From positions 11,530,971 through 11,594,970 of the forward strand of contig NC_081333.1 in the NCBI RefSeq assembly GCF_022539665.2: a stretch of 64,000 bases of DNA. The letters are read 5' to 3'. Shown here in pieces: positions 22,801 through 33,762 of the stretch (positions are counted from its first letter, which is position 1; every line of letters starts with the position of its first letter). Below the pieces are notes generated by a model, which was not told the DNA's origin, did no database searches, and saw only the letters and a program-made list of their open reading frames with translations. Origin of the DNA: Daphnia carinata (taxonomy: Eukaryota; Arthropoda; Branchiopoda; Diplostraca; Daphniidae). The position numbers and the translations under genes are program-made.

Positions 22801-23295
22801 CGTGTGCTGTGTTTGCCTGTGTTTCCTTGAAATGCTAACAATTTGTAAAATCACGATGCAAAACACTTCACAAATGATTGAGAATTGAAGTTTGTTAGAC
22901 GTCTAATTAATGAAGTTTCTGCGGTGGGGCAATCGAACACCGTTAGAATGAGTGTTTTGTGTAGCTGCTGTTTTAATGCAAAGCTTGCTGGACAAAGAGA
23001 ATTTTAAAGACAATCGTCTCTGATAGTGCTGTCTTGTGAGAAACGTTTACTAATAGTTGATTTGAACCCAACAGCCAAGCTCCCCAAATGGTTCGGTGAA
23101 CGACCTGGCAAAAAGAAGGGCGAAACAGACAGCCCAGACGGAGAGGAAGCCGAAGCCAAGGACACTTTGGATGATTTCATGGAAGCACCTCCACCTGCTC
23201 CCGTCGTAGAAGAAGAAGAAGAAGAGGAAGAGGAAGAGGAGGAGGAGGAAGAAGAGGAGGAAGAAGAAGAAGAGGAGGAAGAGGAAGAAGAATAG
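13807..23295 (+). CDS. up: troponin T, striated muscle thin-filament regulator
   Basis: Constitutive exons: 13807-13829, 17211-17271, 17341-17469, 17536-17700, 17776-17868, 17958-18072, 18151-18257, 19454-19475, 23075-23295. Cassette microexons at 14392-14406, 15095-15100, 15767-15784 and 16306-16323 all keep phase. Three mutually exclusive pairs lie between 18436 and 22570. The protein begins MSDEEEYS. It carries the charged tropomyosin-binding coiled coil (DQLKEYIAEWRKQR-like, ISLSFRIKPL, LETEKYDLEER), the C-terminal region with GLDPEALTGKYP, and KLPKWFGERPGKK. It ends in 28 consecutive Glu, the arthropod TnT hallmark. It anchors the troponin complex to tropomyosin. The symbol follows Drosophila upheld. 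MEF2 and E-box sites lie in the 5' flank and first coding intron. Confidence 0.96.
13993..14016 (+). promoter_or_regulatory. E-box plus MEF2 site in troponin T intron
   Basis: CAACTG (13993-13998, E-box) lies eight bases before CTATATTTAA (14007-14016, a MEF2-type site), inside the intron after the first coding exon. Drosophila muscle genes including troponin T are known for intronic enhancers built from MEF2 and E-box sites. The second site could also act as a TATA box for an internal promoter. A CTAAGCTTAG palindrome follows at 14022-14031. Confidence 0.45.
15095..15100 (+). other. 6-nt troponin T microexon
   Basis: GTCCAA sits between a good acceptor (TTTTTTTCAG) and a good donor (GTAAGC). 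Six bases keep the reading phase and add two residues in the acidic N-terminus. It needs transcript evidence; a nearby AG-GTAAG pair could arise by chance. Confidence 0.4.
15767..15784 (+). other. 18-nt troponin T microexon
   Basis: Between acceptor CGGCAG and donor GTAAGT; adds a KEPEK-type charged hexapeptide in phase with its neighbours. Similar in size to the 16306-16323 exon. Confidence 0.5.
16306..16323 (+). other. second 18-nt troponin T microexon
   Basis: Between acceptor CGTACCTCAG and donor GTAAGT; adds a KKPHKK-like basic hexapeptide, opposite in charge to the other microexons. Phase is kept if it is skipped. Confidence 0.45.
18436..18998 (+). other. troponin T mutually exclusive exon pair 1
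   Basis: Two 71-nt exons, 18436-18506 and 18928-18998, each between AG and GTAAGT. Both start LKELKERQ and end GLDPE, differing at several residues in the middle. The phase requires exactly one of them. They are separated by about 420 bases. Confidence 0.85.
19684..20951 (+). other. troponin T mutually exclusive exon pair 2
   Basis: Two 81-nt exons, 19684-19764 and 20871-20951, with acceptor and donor each. They encode PKVRLASKFERQVDRRT... and PKIQLASKFERRVDHRT..., clearly paralogous. Separated by about 1.1 kb without other recognised exons. As 81 is a multiple of three, inclusion of both or neither would not shift the frame; exclusivity is inferred from homology. Confidence 0.85.
21806..22570 (+). 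other. troponin T mutually exclusive exon pair 3
   Basis: Exons 21806-21884 (79 nt) and 22489-22570 (82 nt), both starting Gly-Trp and ending in phase 1, differ by one codon. Their products (GWDVIMKDGDEKSW... and GWIATYSESEEKAW...) are well diverged. This pair corresponds by position to the single alternative pair known from fly troponin T. Confidence 0.85.
23207..23294 (+). repeat. GAA/GAG purine tract encoding 28 Glu
   Basis: Mixed GAA and GAG codons coding the C-terminal poly-glutamate of troponin T. The codon mixture shows the length is kept by selection on protein, not by simple triplet slippage alone. Confidence 0.85.
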
Positions 23296-24144
23296 ATCTT
23301 AACTCTTCACCTTCGAATACCTGTCTCTTCCCTCTTTCGAATTGCTTCGTTTCGTATGTCAAATAATTCTGAAAAAAACGGACAACCTATTTCTGCCATT
23401 GTATCATTTATTGGTTTAACTTTTTTTCTTTGATTGGAATCTATCCCAACAATCCCCTCTGTTGTTTATTTTCTTTTTCCTTTTTTTTTGTTGGATTATT
23501 TTTTTTTCTCAATGGAGCCATTCTGATCGAATCGAGAGAATCAACCATCTTCTATGCGAGAAAAACATCAGCAACAACCCAAAAAAGCGTAGTCGTCTCT
23601 TCTCTGGTCATCTTATAAGCCTATCCTACACCTCCCTCTTATTGACTTTTTCTTGATCTTGATGTAACTATTATTATTCTATAGCTGTCTTTTCTTCTCT
23701 ATCTTCTAGCCTTCACCATCTATTTTCTCCTTGTTACTAGGCTTGATTATGGTTGAGTTCACTGTGTGTTGCATATCTATCTTACCAAAAAAAGTTGTAC
23801 GTTATACCGACATACACATGGCTGCCACTTATTAATTGCATTATTTGTACCTCTTTTGAAACTGCACTTCGTTGTTCTATTTGCACTAGACCATAGTTTC
23901 AACTGGAATGCTGTTTACAATTGAGGTAAGACAAATAACTCGTTAAAAAGTAGTGGTCCATTTTAACGCTAATTCCTATTGTTTGACACCAACATTTGTG
24001 TATTGCAGGACTTGCATGCCAAAACTAAAAAACGATGCAGTAGGAAAACCAACATTAATGTGTGTTCTACATTCGGCCGTGGGTGACCCAAACCAATGAC
24101 GTACACTAGGACAGGTATTTCCTTTATATGACTAATGTTATGTT
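23296..24144. other. troponin T 3' UTR and intergenic
   Basis: AT-rich with no supported coding exon. No canonical AATAAA stands out close to the stop. The region is shared tail-to-tail with the ionotropic receptor gene. Confidence 0.4.
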
Positions 24145-26279
24145 TTACTTAGGCAATTTTCCTGTGGTAAATTTGAGAAATTTCAGGGATTGTCTTCGTT
24201 GAAGATGAAAGTAAACGACTTCAATGACGAAACTGGACAACGCGAAACCAATTCCAATGCCCAGAATGAAGAAAGCACTTGTCAAATCAACGAGCTTTAT
24301 GGCTCTCTGACGTGCAGAATCTTTGTTTTTGACCAGGCACTTGTCGACCGATAACTGGAGGTTGTTTTTTAACCAGTAGATCATTAAACCTGTTTCCCAT
24401 AGGTACTGCAACCTAAACAATTGAATGGATTACGAACGTGCATATCAAAGCTAATGCATTGCAGTACTTCTCGCTGAACAGCTGATTGAATTTGTTGCCT
24501 TTCTGCAAGCCAAAAGTGTATAACTCCGTGATTGGGACGCGATCGGTGACATGGAATCGGCATTCACCTTTCCTCCTCAAATCAATGTTGATCAAGTAAG
24601 ACGTGTATGATTCCACCTGTAAGAGCATAACGTAGAAATTGTTTCGAAACAGGTAAGACGGAGCTGTTGAAAACTTACCGTCGGGAAAGCATATTTCAAA
24701 GAAAATATGTTGTGCAAGCCCTTTTCAGGAGTCAGGAAAATACTATCTGGTTTTTGGCGCATCGCGTTTCCAATGGCCTTTAACGCACTTGAGTGTGCGT
24801 TCTGTTCGACAGTAATTGGTTCTAGCCCGTGCTACGATAGCCTATGTCTATCTGGTTCAAATTTTGAGATAATACTTACTAGCATAGTTTCAGCCATGAC
24901 AGAATTGGCACTGGCCGTCATTGTCAACTCTTTGCTGGCAGCCAAATCTTCCAAAGAATTTATGGTAGCCTTAAATTTAGTCAGAGTCAACGAAGACATA
25001 AGAGTGCCGGAGTAGCAATTTACTAGCACCCTGTGTAATGCAATATTTTCACTATTACATTAAGGTTACCTTAAGGCATCTTACGGAGATTACGTATCTA
25101 TCGGGACTAAATGGCTTCAAAAAAAAATTTTTACTTACGTAGCGGCCAATAACCACACTCCGGCTAGAATGCGAAAAGAATGCTGAGGGACGTTTATGGC
25201 TTGACCTGCGACATTGAATTTAAAAAAGAGAAAAAGCGTCCAATTTTTCCACGTTATCAGGTATGAAACAATACGCGATATGTAGATATACCTTGATTTG
25301 TACAAGTAGAAGCGATGTACATGGTATAGTTACCAAGTTTGGCACTTAGTATTTCCCAAGCGCCGTGACCGTGATCGGTTGGCAAAGAATTCCAACATGA
25401 ATAGTACCAAGCAAAAACCGTGAATACCACGAGGACGGAAATGAGGCTTATAAGCAGACATCCCCATGTCTATAGCAATTACAAATTTCAAGGCAGGCAG
25501 TGCATACCTCTTTTTAAAATAATCACTTACTGAATATTGAAAAGGTCTCACAGGGCCAAAAAGACGGCTTTCCTCGCCAGGTTTAGGAACCAGAAGCTTG
25601 AAAGATTCAATAGCCACGGGATACGAGAATTCCATGTGTTGCGTTCTGCAATTTGATACTTAAAAATCACTTTCATTTATAACGGAACATTCTCAAGAAA
25701 TTTAGACCTTTCCAACGTCGGAACAATGCAAAGGGTTGAAATATCGACTTCCTACTTGTCAAAGTATTTTGTGATTAAACAACTTATACTAATTGTATGT
25801 TTTTTCATTTTCAGGTTACCTTTTTAATGAGCTGATTGAGGCCAGCTTGTACTGAACCTAATTTTGCACTCTCAGCACTGTCTACAGGGAAAAAAGTGTA
25901 CCTGTGACAAAACAGACCCCCCACAATCTCAGGTTAAATAATTTTGTTTATGTAATTTTTTTTGTCTTACGTAAAATTAAATTTCTCTGCCATCCAGTAG
26001 ATTACGTTAGGCGTGCTTCCGACGTAACGGAAGGTCTCATTGGCTCCATGGGTCAAAACCTGGTAGGGAGGAAACTGAAAATAATTCAACTTAGTTTACA
26101 TCATCCAATAAAATTCTATTCGTAATTTCCTGAGACAGTATCTAACTCACATGGTGGGCAGACACTCGAAAGTAGGCGCCATTTAACCCATTGCGAATCG
26201 GCGAGAATGACAATGACGGATGAAACAGCATGAAAATGGTAATTATCTTCCATTGCATTACCACCAGATGTTCAAACAT
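24145..26279 (-). CDS. ionotropic receptor (divergent iGluR, chemosensory IR type)
   Basis: Minus strand, about ten exons. The likely start is ATG 26258 (MQWKIITIFMLFHPSLS, a signal peptide) or ATG 26279, and the stop is TAA at 24145-24147. Blocks in order: S1 half with FPPYQVLTHG and YWMAEKFNFT; a segment ending GPVRPFQYS; M1 (WGCLLISVLVVFTVFAWYY); pore helix region (FRILAGVWLLAAT); M3 with NCYSGTLMSSLTLTKF; S2 (MRQKPDSIFLTPEKGL, VPITELYTFGLQKGN); M4 (LVDLTSAFFILGIGIGFALS). There is no long amino-terminal domain, which marks an antennal/divergent IR rather than an AMPA/NMDA-type receptor or IR25a/IR8a. A plus-one frame overlap near 26272-26463 encodes another hydrophobic start, judged not part of the gene. 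Ligand unknown. Confidence 0.85.
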
Positions 26280-28721
26280 TTTGAAAACTTGACGGTATCT
26301 GCTCCTTCACTACACGTCGAATGTGCTCTTTCACATGGGATCCATCACTTTTATCAGTTCTGTCGTCGAAGAAGGAAGAGTAACGCCGACTTGAAAAAAA
26401 ATGTTGGGTGAAGAACAATAGAATAAGTAAACAACAAAGTTGTAGGATTGCCCGCATTCCCATGCCTAGAAAATGCTTGACGTATTGTAAATTATAGAAC
26501 ATTTTATAGTCTCTGTTGTACTGTGTTGCATGTTCTAAACAGATGTTGACTTTTCTCTTGAGGGTGAATTCCTGATGAAGTTCGAAAGGACATAACAAGC
26601 ACAAGGAATCAACTTTTGAGTTTTTAAATGGAAATATAAATTCATATTTTAAACAATCGCTTGAGATGATCCTGTTTCTGCATTATTTGTGCTTGAGAAT
26701 GTGGACAAATGTACATCACTATTGATTCCATTGTTCTTTGAATACTTGTAAAAAGTTTTAGAAGAATTCTGTGAAATAATTAACGTGATCGTAAACCTTT
26801 ATCAACTACAAGGATAGCTTATCGTAAAATTAGCTGTAAGAATAATGCCTTCGAAGTGTTCAAGAAGATAACTTTAAAGGAACCGTTGCTCACAATCGTA
26901 CATTATTCACATTTTATTTTTTACGTTGTAGGAATTTTTTGTTCAAATTATGAATACTACATGAAAAAGAATAAAGATAATAAAAATAAACTAATTAAAA
27001 AAGAATTCTAGGTTTGCTTAGAATTCTCAACTTTTCATATTCAAAAGGACTAGGATTTCGTTTTTCTTCTAAATATAGGATTTTCTGGCCCCGATCTGGC
27101 AACGTTCTAAGAAAAACTCATTCTTGTGAACTGCTTTCGTTTGGCTGCAGCATTTGTTAAGCTTTTGTCTTGTATTTTGTCTAATCTTTTCTACTAAACG
27201 TTTACTTTTGCGGTTTTTTTTTGAATTTATTGGCACCGTTCCGGTCTTTTGCATTACCTATCAAAGAAGCCACATTTTTCAAAATACTTTAACCAATTTT
27301 TACGTACTTGTACATTTCTTGCTCAAAGACCACGTTTTCCGATGTGCACTGATGTCTCAGTGTCCATCAAAAGCTGTGATTACCAAATGTTATGTCGCGT
27401 TTTATTATCTTCCAGTATTGAAACGATTGTACAAACCGGCGGTTATATATTTTGTCAGCAAGTAAACTCAGTTTGCCAAAATGTTTTGGATTGTCATTCA
27501 CGTTTCTTGTTAGATCATCAGCAATCAATTCTCATCTCAAACCCCAGCATGGTATTTTACTTCTATGATTTTCTTTAAATGTTATCTCTGTTTTTAACTC
27601 ATGGTTATCAAAAATAGTATTGAAAAAAGTTACTTTATAGGGATGGAACATTCGTCTGGTACTTAACACCCTCCCTGGCAACACAAGGAAAACCATAGAG
27701 TGGTAAGAATGGAGATTAAGCATCTTTGACATTTCAGAATACCACAATCTTTTTTTTCTAGTACAGAACAAACGTTTGGCATTTCCACTCGTGTTCGTGG
27801 AAGGTAGATGTATCTATTGTGTAAGGGGAAGCTGTTTAGCATTTCTTTCGGATTTCTTGCCTCACTTCAAACCTGCGTTGTAGCCGACCACCTCATTCAA
27901 CGTCGAAGTGGTTGTGAGTGAAGTATTCCGTATCAATCATATTACCAATGAAGTGGTGTATGGTGGGTATGCGAGTGTGAGTTTGTTTACCTTCTTGATG
28001 GTAAAACAAACTCAAAGCCGCTACAACCTGACACATATGGCAAAAATGCTTAAAATTGTTGGAAATATACAGCTCATTTTTTACTTTTTGCAAGTTCGTA
28101 TGGAAATTTTCCGGAAGTCACCGGAAGTAGCCAATATCTCCGGATATAGTGATCGCACAACAAAACGGATCAGATTTTCTTGATCCTTATAAAATTTTGG
28201 TTGCCAATGACGTGTTTACAGACAAAAACCGGATTTGGCCAAAATCAAGATTTTTCATGAACTATAGTTCAGGAAAATTTGTGATTTTCGGGTATTTTGT
28301 ACTGACCTATTGATTCGATCCCAAATTTCACGAGGATCAAGAAAACGTGAATCTTTTTTCTCGCTGACCAATGGTTAAGGTGCTATTCAATTTTTTCAAA
28401 CCGGAAATGAAACCGGAAATTCTAATTTCAGCAGTCTAAAAAATGAACTGTATTCTTTTTTACTTGCTTAACGGTTTTTTCTCATTGGTAAAAGTAAACA
28501 ATAAGTAAAAACAAACACAAGTAAGTTGTAAATATATGTTATGTCGTTTCATAAAAGTTCTGACAGTACAGTTTCAACCAAGGTATAGGAAATTCCTGTA
28601 CCTTGGTTTCAACAATCATCTATTTACAACAAAACTAGTCATGTATTTAATGCAAACAAGTCAAATCTAACATCTTCATTATCTTAAATCATAGTTTATC
28701 ATTCTTGATATCTTTAGCTTT
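26280..28721. other. no supported gene; AT-rich with scattered repeats
   Basis: About 2.4 kb. Open frames at 27154-27578 (+), 27532-27771 (-) and 27908-28183 (+) have no recognisable family, no coherent exon structure and low-complexity composition. A near-perfect 29-nt palindrome lies at 28578-28606 (CCAAGGTA...TACCTTGG). The stretch 28130-28440 contains repeated CCGGAA and GATC..AAAATTT-like wording that suggests an old dispersed repeat. Confidence 0.4.
28578..28606. repeat. 29-nt hairpin palindrome
   Basis: CCAAGGTA, then AGGAA, is mirrored by TTCCT, then TACCTTGG, with one mismatch. It sits about 115 bases outside the left arm of the large inverted duplication. Possibly a transposon end or a stem-loop; no target duplication seen. 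Confidence 0.5.
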
Positions 28722-30965
28722 ATGGCAATCCGTTTTACACAAAAAAAAAAAAAATTTCGCCAAAAAAAAAAAAATCACACTTTTCTTTTTTCCCGACACA
28801 TAGCCATCTACCGCTTAGACTCGTTATTACTGGCGTAGGCAATTTCAGTCCATTGGATGCCATTCGCAGTTAGTTCAGTAACGTGGATGGAGAATAACGC
28901 GTGGCTGGAGGAACAATTGAAAAATGGATAAGATAATACAACAAAAGGATGGTAAGTATAAACATTATTATATTGGTTTTCAATTATTAATTATTGTTTA
29001 TTAGATCAAATTATGATGCTGCATGCCCAATTATTGGAACAACACAAAATATTAGATAACAGCAAAGCTAAGGATGGTAAGGCCTAATACGTAATGATTC
29101 TATTTATTTGCTTTTATTCATTTGTATTTTGTAGCTCAAATTTTGAGTCTAAAAGCTCAGCTAGGGGAAAAGAACAAATTGGAACGGAACAGTTTCCAAA
29201 CAGTGAAGGAGGTTTTTCCAAACTCATCCCTAACTGAACATGAGGAGGAATTGGCATTAGGTGAACAGTCAGGTACCTAAACTTTTCAAATAAGAATTCA
29301 AAATAAGTATAGAATTTTAACAAACAATTATTTATTGTTTAGTTATTCAGTCTACCACCTGACAGTGTGTTAAAGTTAAATTCTGTTAGTGCTGCACTAA
29401 AAGAATTGTTAGTCATAAGTCCATGCAGCGAAGGAAGTGAACAATTGTGGGACCGTATTTGGGCTGAAAATGGGTGTGGTACGGAAACCCAGAAATAGCA
29501 CGAGTTCAACATAAAACATGAATTAGGTACTTTTCGGTTTTTTGTCTATCGAAAAAGTATTTTTAATGCTATTATTTTGCATTCACAGAATTTTAGTGGG
29601 GGATCAAGTCAAGTCTAGAAGTGTTACAGGATGGAAGAGTGAGCCTACAGTTGAAAAACGCTGAAAGTGCATTACCATTAAGGTATGAGGTAAAGTAATA
29701 GAGTATGCAAATTGTCTAATGAGAAGTACCATCTTGTGTGAATGAATCCTGTGTAACAGCAATCCTTTATAGTTCTGTCACAGCTAGAAGCCTCAAATAA
29801 TTCTGCTTCTCTTGCTAAAGAACAACTTGTCCTTTACGTTCAGAGTGTTGGTGAAGCTGGGTACTTAAATGGCCATAAAGATGTTTCATTTCGTTGGCAT
29901 TGCAGCGATGAACATCATACATGGACTTTTTAGGTATGAAAGGAATTTTCTTGAAAATTTGTTGAATTTATGACAAAGCATTTCTCCTGCTTTTTGCCAA
30001 CCATGTCTAATCTAAAAAAAAAAATTTATCCTATAGGAAAGGATTTTCAGCATACTGGGAACACAACTATCAACAATGCAACATTCTAGGGGTGCTATAT
30101 TATCATTCAAGAGCCTTATACAATGATTTTCATCTGCAATTTGTATGGCTTTTCCCAAGCTTCTGCCAGAAGTTGAATCTATGAGTCATGTAAGTCACAT
30201 GAGCAACAATTGAGATGCTTAATGGTGTTGTTTTTCTTTTCTCAGTATAGGTTAATAGTAACATTGGATCTGAAAAGATTCTTGGTTGGGGCAAGACACT
30301 GAATAAATTGTAATGATTGAATGGATGACATGACATTTCTATACTTAATTCGGATTCCCCAGACGGTATTTGATATTAAAAAAATTGAAGTGCATATCTG
30401 GGCTCCCTTCTTTTCTGAAGCCCCGTTTCCCCTTGACTCATAATAAGCCCGTAGGGGGTCATGCCCCTACTGTACGGTATATATAAAAATAACATATACC
30501 GAGGTTTGGAGGGCTCTGGCCGGAAAGGGGACGTGGGGGTCCGCTTAGTCCGATGATGTGTTCACGGAGGGCGACGTGGCTACCCACAAATCCGAACTAA
30601 AGGTTAATCGCTCCTGTAAAAATGTTCCAAATCTTCAGCTCTTCTTCCGGCTTCTCTTAGCCAATCACCGGGTAATCTCCCCGGTGGGTCAACAAGGCAG
30701 TGTCTCCCCCTGCCTGGGTTGACGGCAACTTTTGAAAGGGCTATTGTGCCTTTTTAAAGTTGCAAAAATAATTGTAATGTGCAGAGAATTGTCAATAAAA
30801 TATTTTTTCTAAAATATTTTTTGCAAAATTCCTTTCTTTCATTGTCTGTATTCGCTGTGTTCACACGTTACACTTTTTATATTTAGCTTGCTTAATTCAC
30901 CTTTATTGTTTTTGTCACCTTTGATGGTAAGCATTGTTTCCATTGGTTTATTATCGTTTATCTGT
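28722..30965 (+). mobile_element. left arm of large inverted duplication; broken intron-bearing gene copy
   Basis: About 2.24 kb nearly mirrored by 31498-33745. The arm starts ATGGCAATCCGTTTTAC next to poly-A runs. It carries exon-like pieces in order: MDKIIQQKD (28925), QIMMLHAQLLEQHKILDN (29005), AQILSLKAQLGEKNKLE with SLTEHEEELALGEQ (29135-29275), then a stretch like VSAALKELLVISPCSEG, then SFIVLSQLEASNNSASL, with GT-AG joins between them. Frameshifts and stops break the later parts. The beginning is coiled coil. I do not recognise the protein; a cut-and-paste transposase with introns or a duplicated host gene both fit. Confidence 0.6.
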
Positions 30966-31063
30966 AAGTATTATTTATTACACTCTTTGAATTTGAGAGA
31001 CTCTCTCTTGAGATTCAAGGAACAATCTGGATATTTTATGAAGTAATTTTGTATTTTGTTTTA

Positions 31064-31129
31064 CTCGTATGGGAACCGATCCCCAGACATTCAGCGTGCA
31101 ACGCCGATGCTCTAACATTGAGCCACGAG
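31064..31129 (-). tRNA. tRNA-like sequence (pseudo), Ala(TGC)-like anticodon
   Basis: The minus strand has an A-box-like GTGGCTCAATG, a four-pair D arm, and an anticodon arm TCGGC/GCTGA with loop GTTGCAC (anticodon TGC after U33). A degenerate T arm and partial acceptor pairing (CTCGT/ACGAG) follow. It is short (66 nt) and the T loop is not canonical, so this is a pseudo-tRNA or tRNA-derived repeat. It mirrors the copy at 31420-31483. Confidence 0.4.
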
Positions 31130-31230
31130 ATATATCTAAATATTTTATTATCGCATATCATATGTTATCGTCTAGGATGTTTATGCAGTCTTTCACAACT
31201 ATATGTTTATCTTTCTATTGCTTCCATAAG

Positions 31231-31296
31231 GTTCTTAGCTCTGTGGTAGAGCTTTTATCTGCGATACCTGTTACCCTGGGTTCAAACCTCAGTAGA
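31231..31296 (+). tRNA. weak tRNA-like sequence
   Basis: TAGCTCTGTGGTAGAGC (A-box and D arm) and GGTTCAAACCT (B-box) are present 33 bases apart, but the anticodon stem does not pair well. It lies at the centre of the inverted duplication. Probably tRNA-derived, not a working tRNA. Confidence 0.3.
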
Positions 31297-31419
31297 TGTG
31301 TATAAATGAAGTAGAATAATGTAGAAGAGTATATTGCAGAATTGCATTTCAGTTTTATTCTAAGTGTAAATGCAAGTCCACAAGTGACTAGAAAAAAAAG
31401 CCAACTTAAAATCATATGA

Positions 31420-31483
31420 TTCGTGGCTCATTGGTAGAGCATCGGCGAGGTATGCCGAACATCCAGGGTTCGATCCCTGGATA
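31420..31483 (+). tRNA. tRNA-like sequence (pseudo)
   Basis: GTGGCTCATTGGTAGAGC and a perfect B-box GGTTCGATCCC with a paired T arm (CAGGG/CCCTG). The anticodon stem TCGGC/GCCGA is good, but loop GAGGTAT lacks U33, and the acceptor strands do not pair. Homologous to the mirror copy at 31064-31129; each has its 3' side facing the nearer arm. Confidence 0.45.
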
Positions 31484-31497
31484 ATAATAGAATGCTT

Positions 31498-33745
31498 ACA
31501 GATAAACGATAAACCAATACCCGTCACCTTACCATCAAATGTGACAAAAACAAATAAAGCAAAGCCAAAAAAAAAAATTGATAAATGCAATGTGTGAACA
31601 AAGCTAACACAGACAATGAAAGAAACGAATTTTGCAAAAAATATTTTAGAAAAAAATATTTTATTGACAATTCTCTGCACATTACAATTATTTTTGCAAC
31701 TTTAAAAAGGCACAATAGCCCTTTCAAAAGTTGCCGTCAACCCAGGCAGGGGGAGACACTGCCTTGTTGACCCACCGGGGAGATTACCGGTGATTGGCTA
31801 AGAGAAGCCGGAAGAAGAGCTGAAGATTTGGAACATTTTTACAGGAGCGATTAACCTTTAGTTCGGATTTGTGGGCAGCCACGTCACCCTCCGTGAACAC
31901 ATCATCGGACGAAGCGGCACCCCACGTCCCCTTTCCGGCCAGAGCCCTCCAAACCTCGGTATATGTTGTTTTTATATATACCGTACAGTAGGGGCATGAC
32001 CCCCTACGGGCTTATTATGAGTCAAGGGGAAACGGGGCTTCAGAAAAGAAGGGAGCCCAGATATGCACTTCAATTTTTTAAATATCAAATACCGTCTGGG
32101 GAATCCGAATTAAGTATAGCAATGTCATGTCATCCAATCAATACAATTTATTCAGTGTCTTGCCCCAACCAAGAATCTTTTCAGATCCAATGTTACTATT
32201 AACCTATATTGAGAAAAGAAAAACAACACCGTTAAACATATCAATTGTTGATCATGTAACTTACATGACTCATAGATTCAACTTCTGGTGGAAGCTTGGG
32301 AAAGGACATACAAATTGCAGATTAACATCATTGTATAAGGTTCTTGAATGATAAACTAGCACCTGTAGAACGTTGCATTGTTGATAGTTGTGTTCCCAGT
32401 ACATGAAAATCCTTGCCTATTGGATAAAATTTTTTTTGGTTGATTAGACCTGGTTGGCAAAAAGGAGGAGAAATTCTTCGTCATAAATTTAAAATTATTT
32501 GAAGAAAAATCCTTTCATACCTAAAGAGTCCATGTATGATGTTCATCTCTGCAATGGCAGCAAAATTAAAACATCTTTAGGGCCATTTAAGTACCCAATT
32601 TCCCCAACACTCTGAACATAAAGGACAAGTTGTTCTTTAGACAGAGAAGCAGAATTATTTGAGGCTTCTAGCTGTGACAGAACTATAAAGGATTGCTGTT
32701 GTACTGGATTCATTAACACAAGATGGTACTTCTCATTAGGCAATTTGCATTACTCTATTAATTTACCTCACACCTTAACGGTAATGCACTCTCAGTGTTT
32801 TTTCATCTGTAGGCTCACTCTTCCATCCTGTAACACTTCCAGACTTGACTTGATCCCCCCGCTAAAATTCTGTGAATGCAAAATAATAGCATTAAAAATA
32901 CTTTTTCGATAGACAAAGAACGGGGAAGTACCTAATCCATGTTTTAGGTTGAACTCATGCCATTTCTGTGTTTCCATAGCACACCCATTTTTGGCCCAAA
33001 TACAGTACCACAATTCTTCAGTTCCTTCGCTGCATGGACTTATTACTAACAATTCTTTTAGTGCAGCACTAACAGAATTTAAATTTAACACACTGTCAGG
33101 TGGTGGACTGAATAACTAAACAATAAATAATTGTTTGTTAAAATTCTATACTTATTTGGAATTCTTATTTGGAAAGTTTAGGCACCTGACTGTGTTCACC
33201 TAATGCCAATTCCTCCTCACGTTCAGTTAGGGATGAGTTTTGAAAAACCTCCTTCACTGTTTGGAAACTGTTTTGTTCCAATTTGTTCTTTTCCCCTAGC
33301 TGAGCTTGTAGACTCAAAAATTTGAGCTCCAAAACACGAATGAATAAAAGCAAATAAATAGAATCATTACGTATTAGGCCTACCATCCTTAGCTTCGTTG
33401 TTATCTAATATTTTGTGTTGTTCCAATAACTGGGCCTGCAGCTTCATTATTTGATCTAATAAACAATAATTAATAATTGAAAACCAATATAATAATGTTT
33501 ATACTTACCACTTTTTTGTTTTATTATCTTATCCATTTTTCAATTGTTCCTCCAGCCACGCGTTGTTCTCCAGCCACGCTACTCAATTAACTGCTAATGG
33601 GATACAATTAACTGAAATTGCTTACATGCCTGTAATAACGAAACCGACTGATAGATGGCTACGGGTAGAAAAAAGAGAAAAAAGTGCGATTTTTTTTTTT
33701 TTTCCGCCATTTTTTTTTTTTTTTTTATGTAAAACGGATTGCCAT
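31498..33745 (-). mobile_element. right arm of large inverted duplication; less damaged gene copy
   Basis: Mirror of 28722-30965. On the minus strand the frames are more intact than in the left arm. Positions 33386-33165 encode the coiled-coil part. Positions 33091-32792 encode an exon starting LNLNSVSAALKELLVISPC and continuing through a Trp/Cys-rich stretch (ELWYCIWAKNGC). Positions 32743-32543 encode SFIVLSQLEASNNSASLSK and YVQSVGEIGYL. Introns with GT-AG ends are kept. The outer end ATAAAACGGATTGCC is duplicated in tandem (33746-33762). Beyond 32500 the two arms share GC-richer blocks with no long frame. Confidence 0.6.
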
Positions 33746-33762
33746 ATAAAACGGATTGCCAT

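Noticed and set aside
26272..26604. 110-codon minus frame starting with a hydrophobic stretch, next to the ionotropic receptor
   Set aside because: It is in another frame from the receptor's first exon, ends in a stop inside it, and has no donor that joins; the start at 26258/26279 already gives a signal peptide.
27154..27578. Overlapping plus frames of 103 and 109 codons
   Set aside because: Hydrophobic AT-rich wording, no motif, two frames equally open, no splice support.
31420..31483. Functional tRNA gene
   Set aside because: Loop lacks U33 and the acceptor strands do not pair, so called tRNA-like only.
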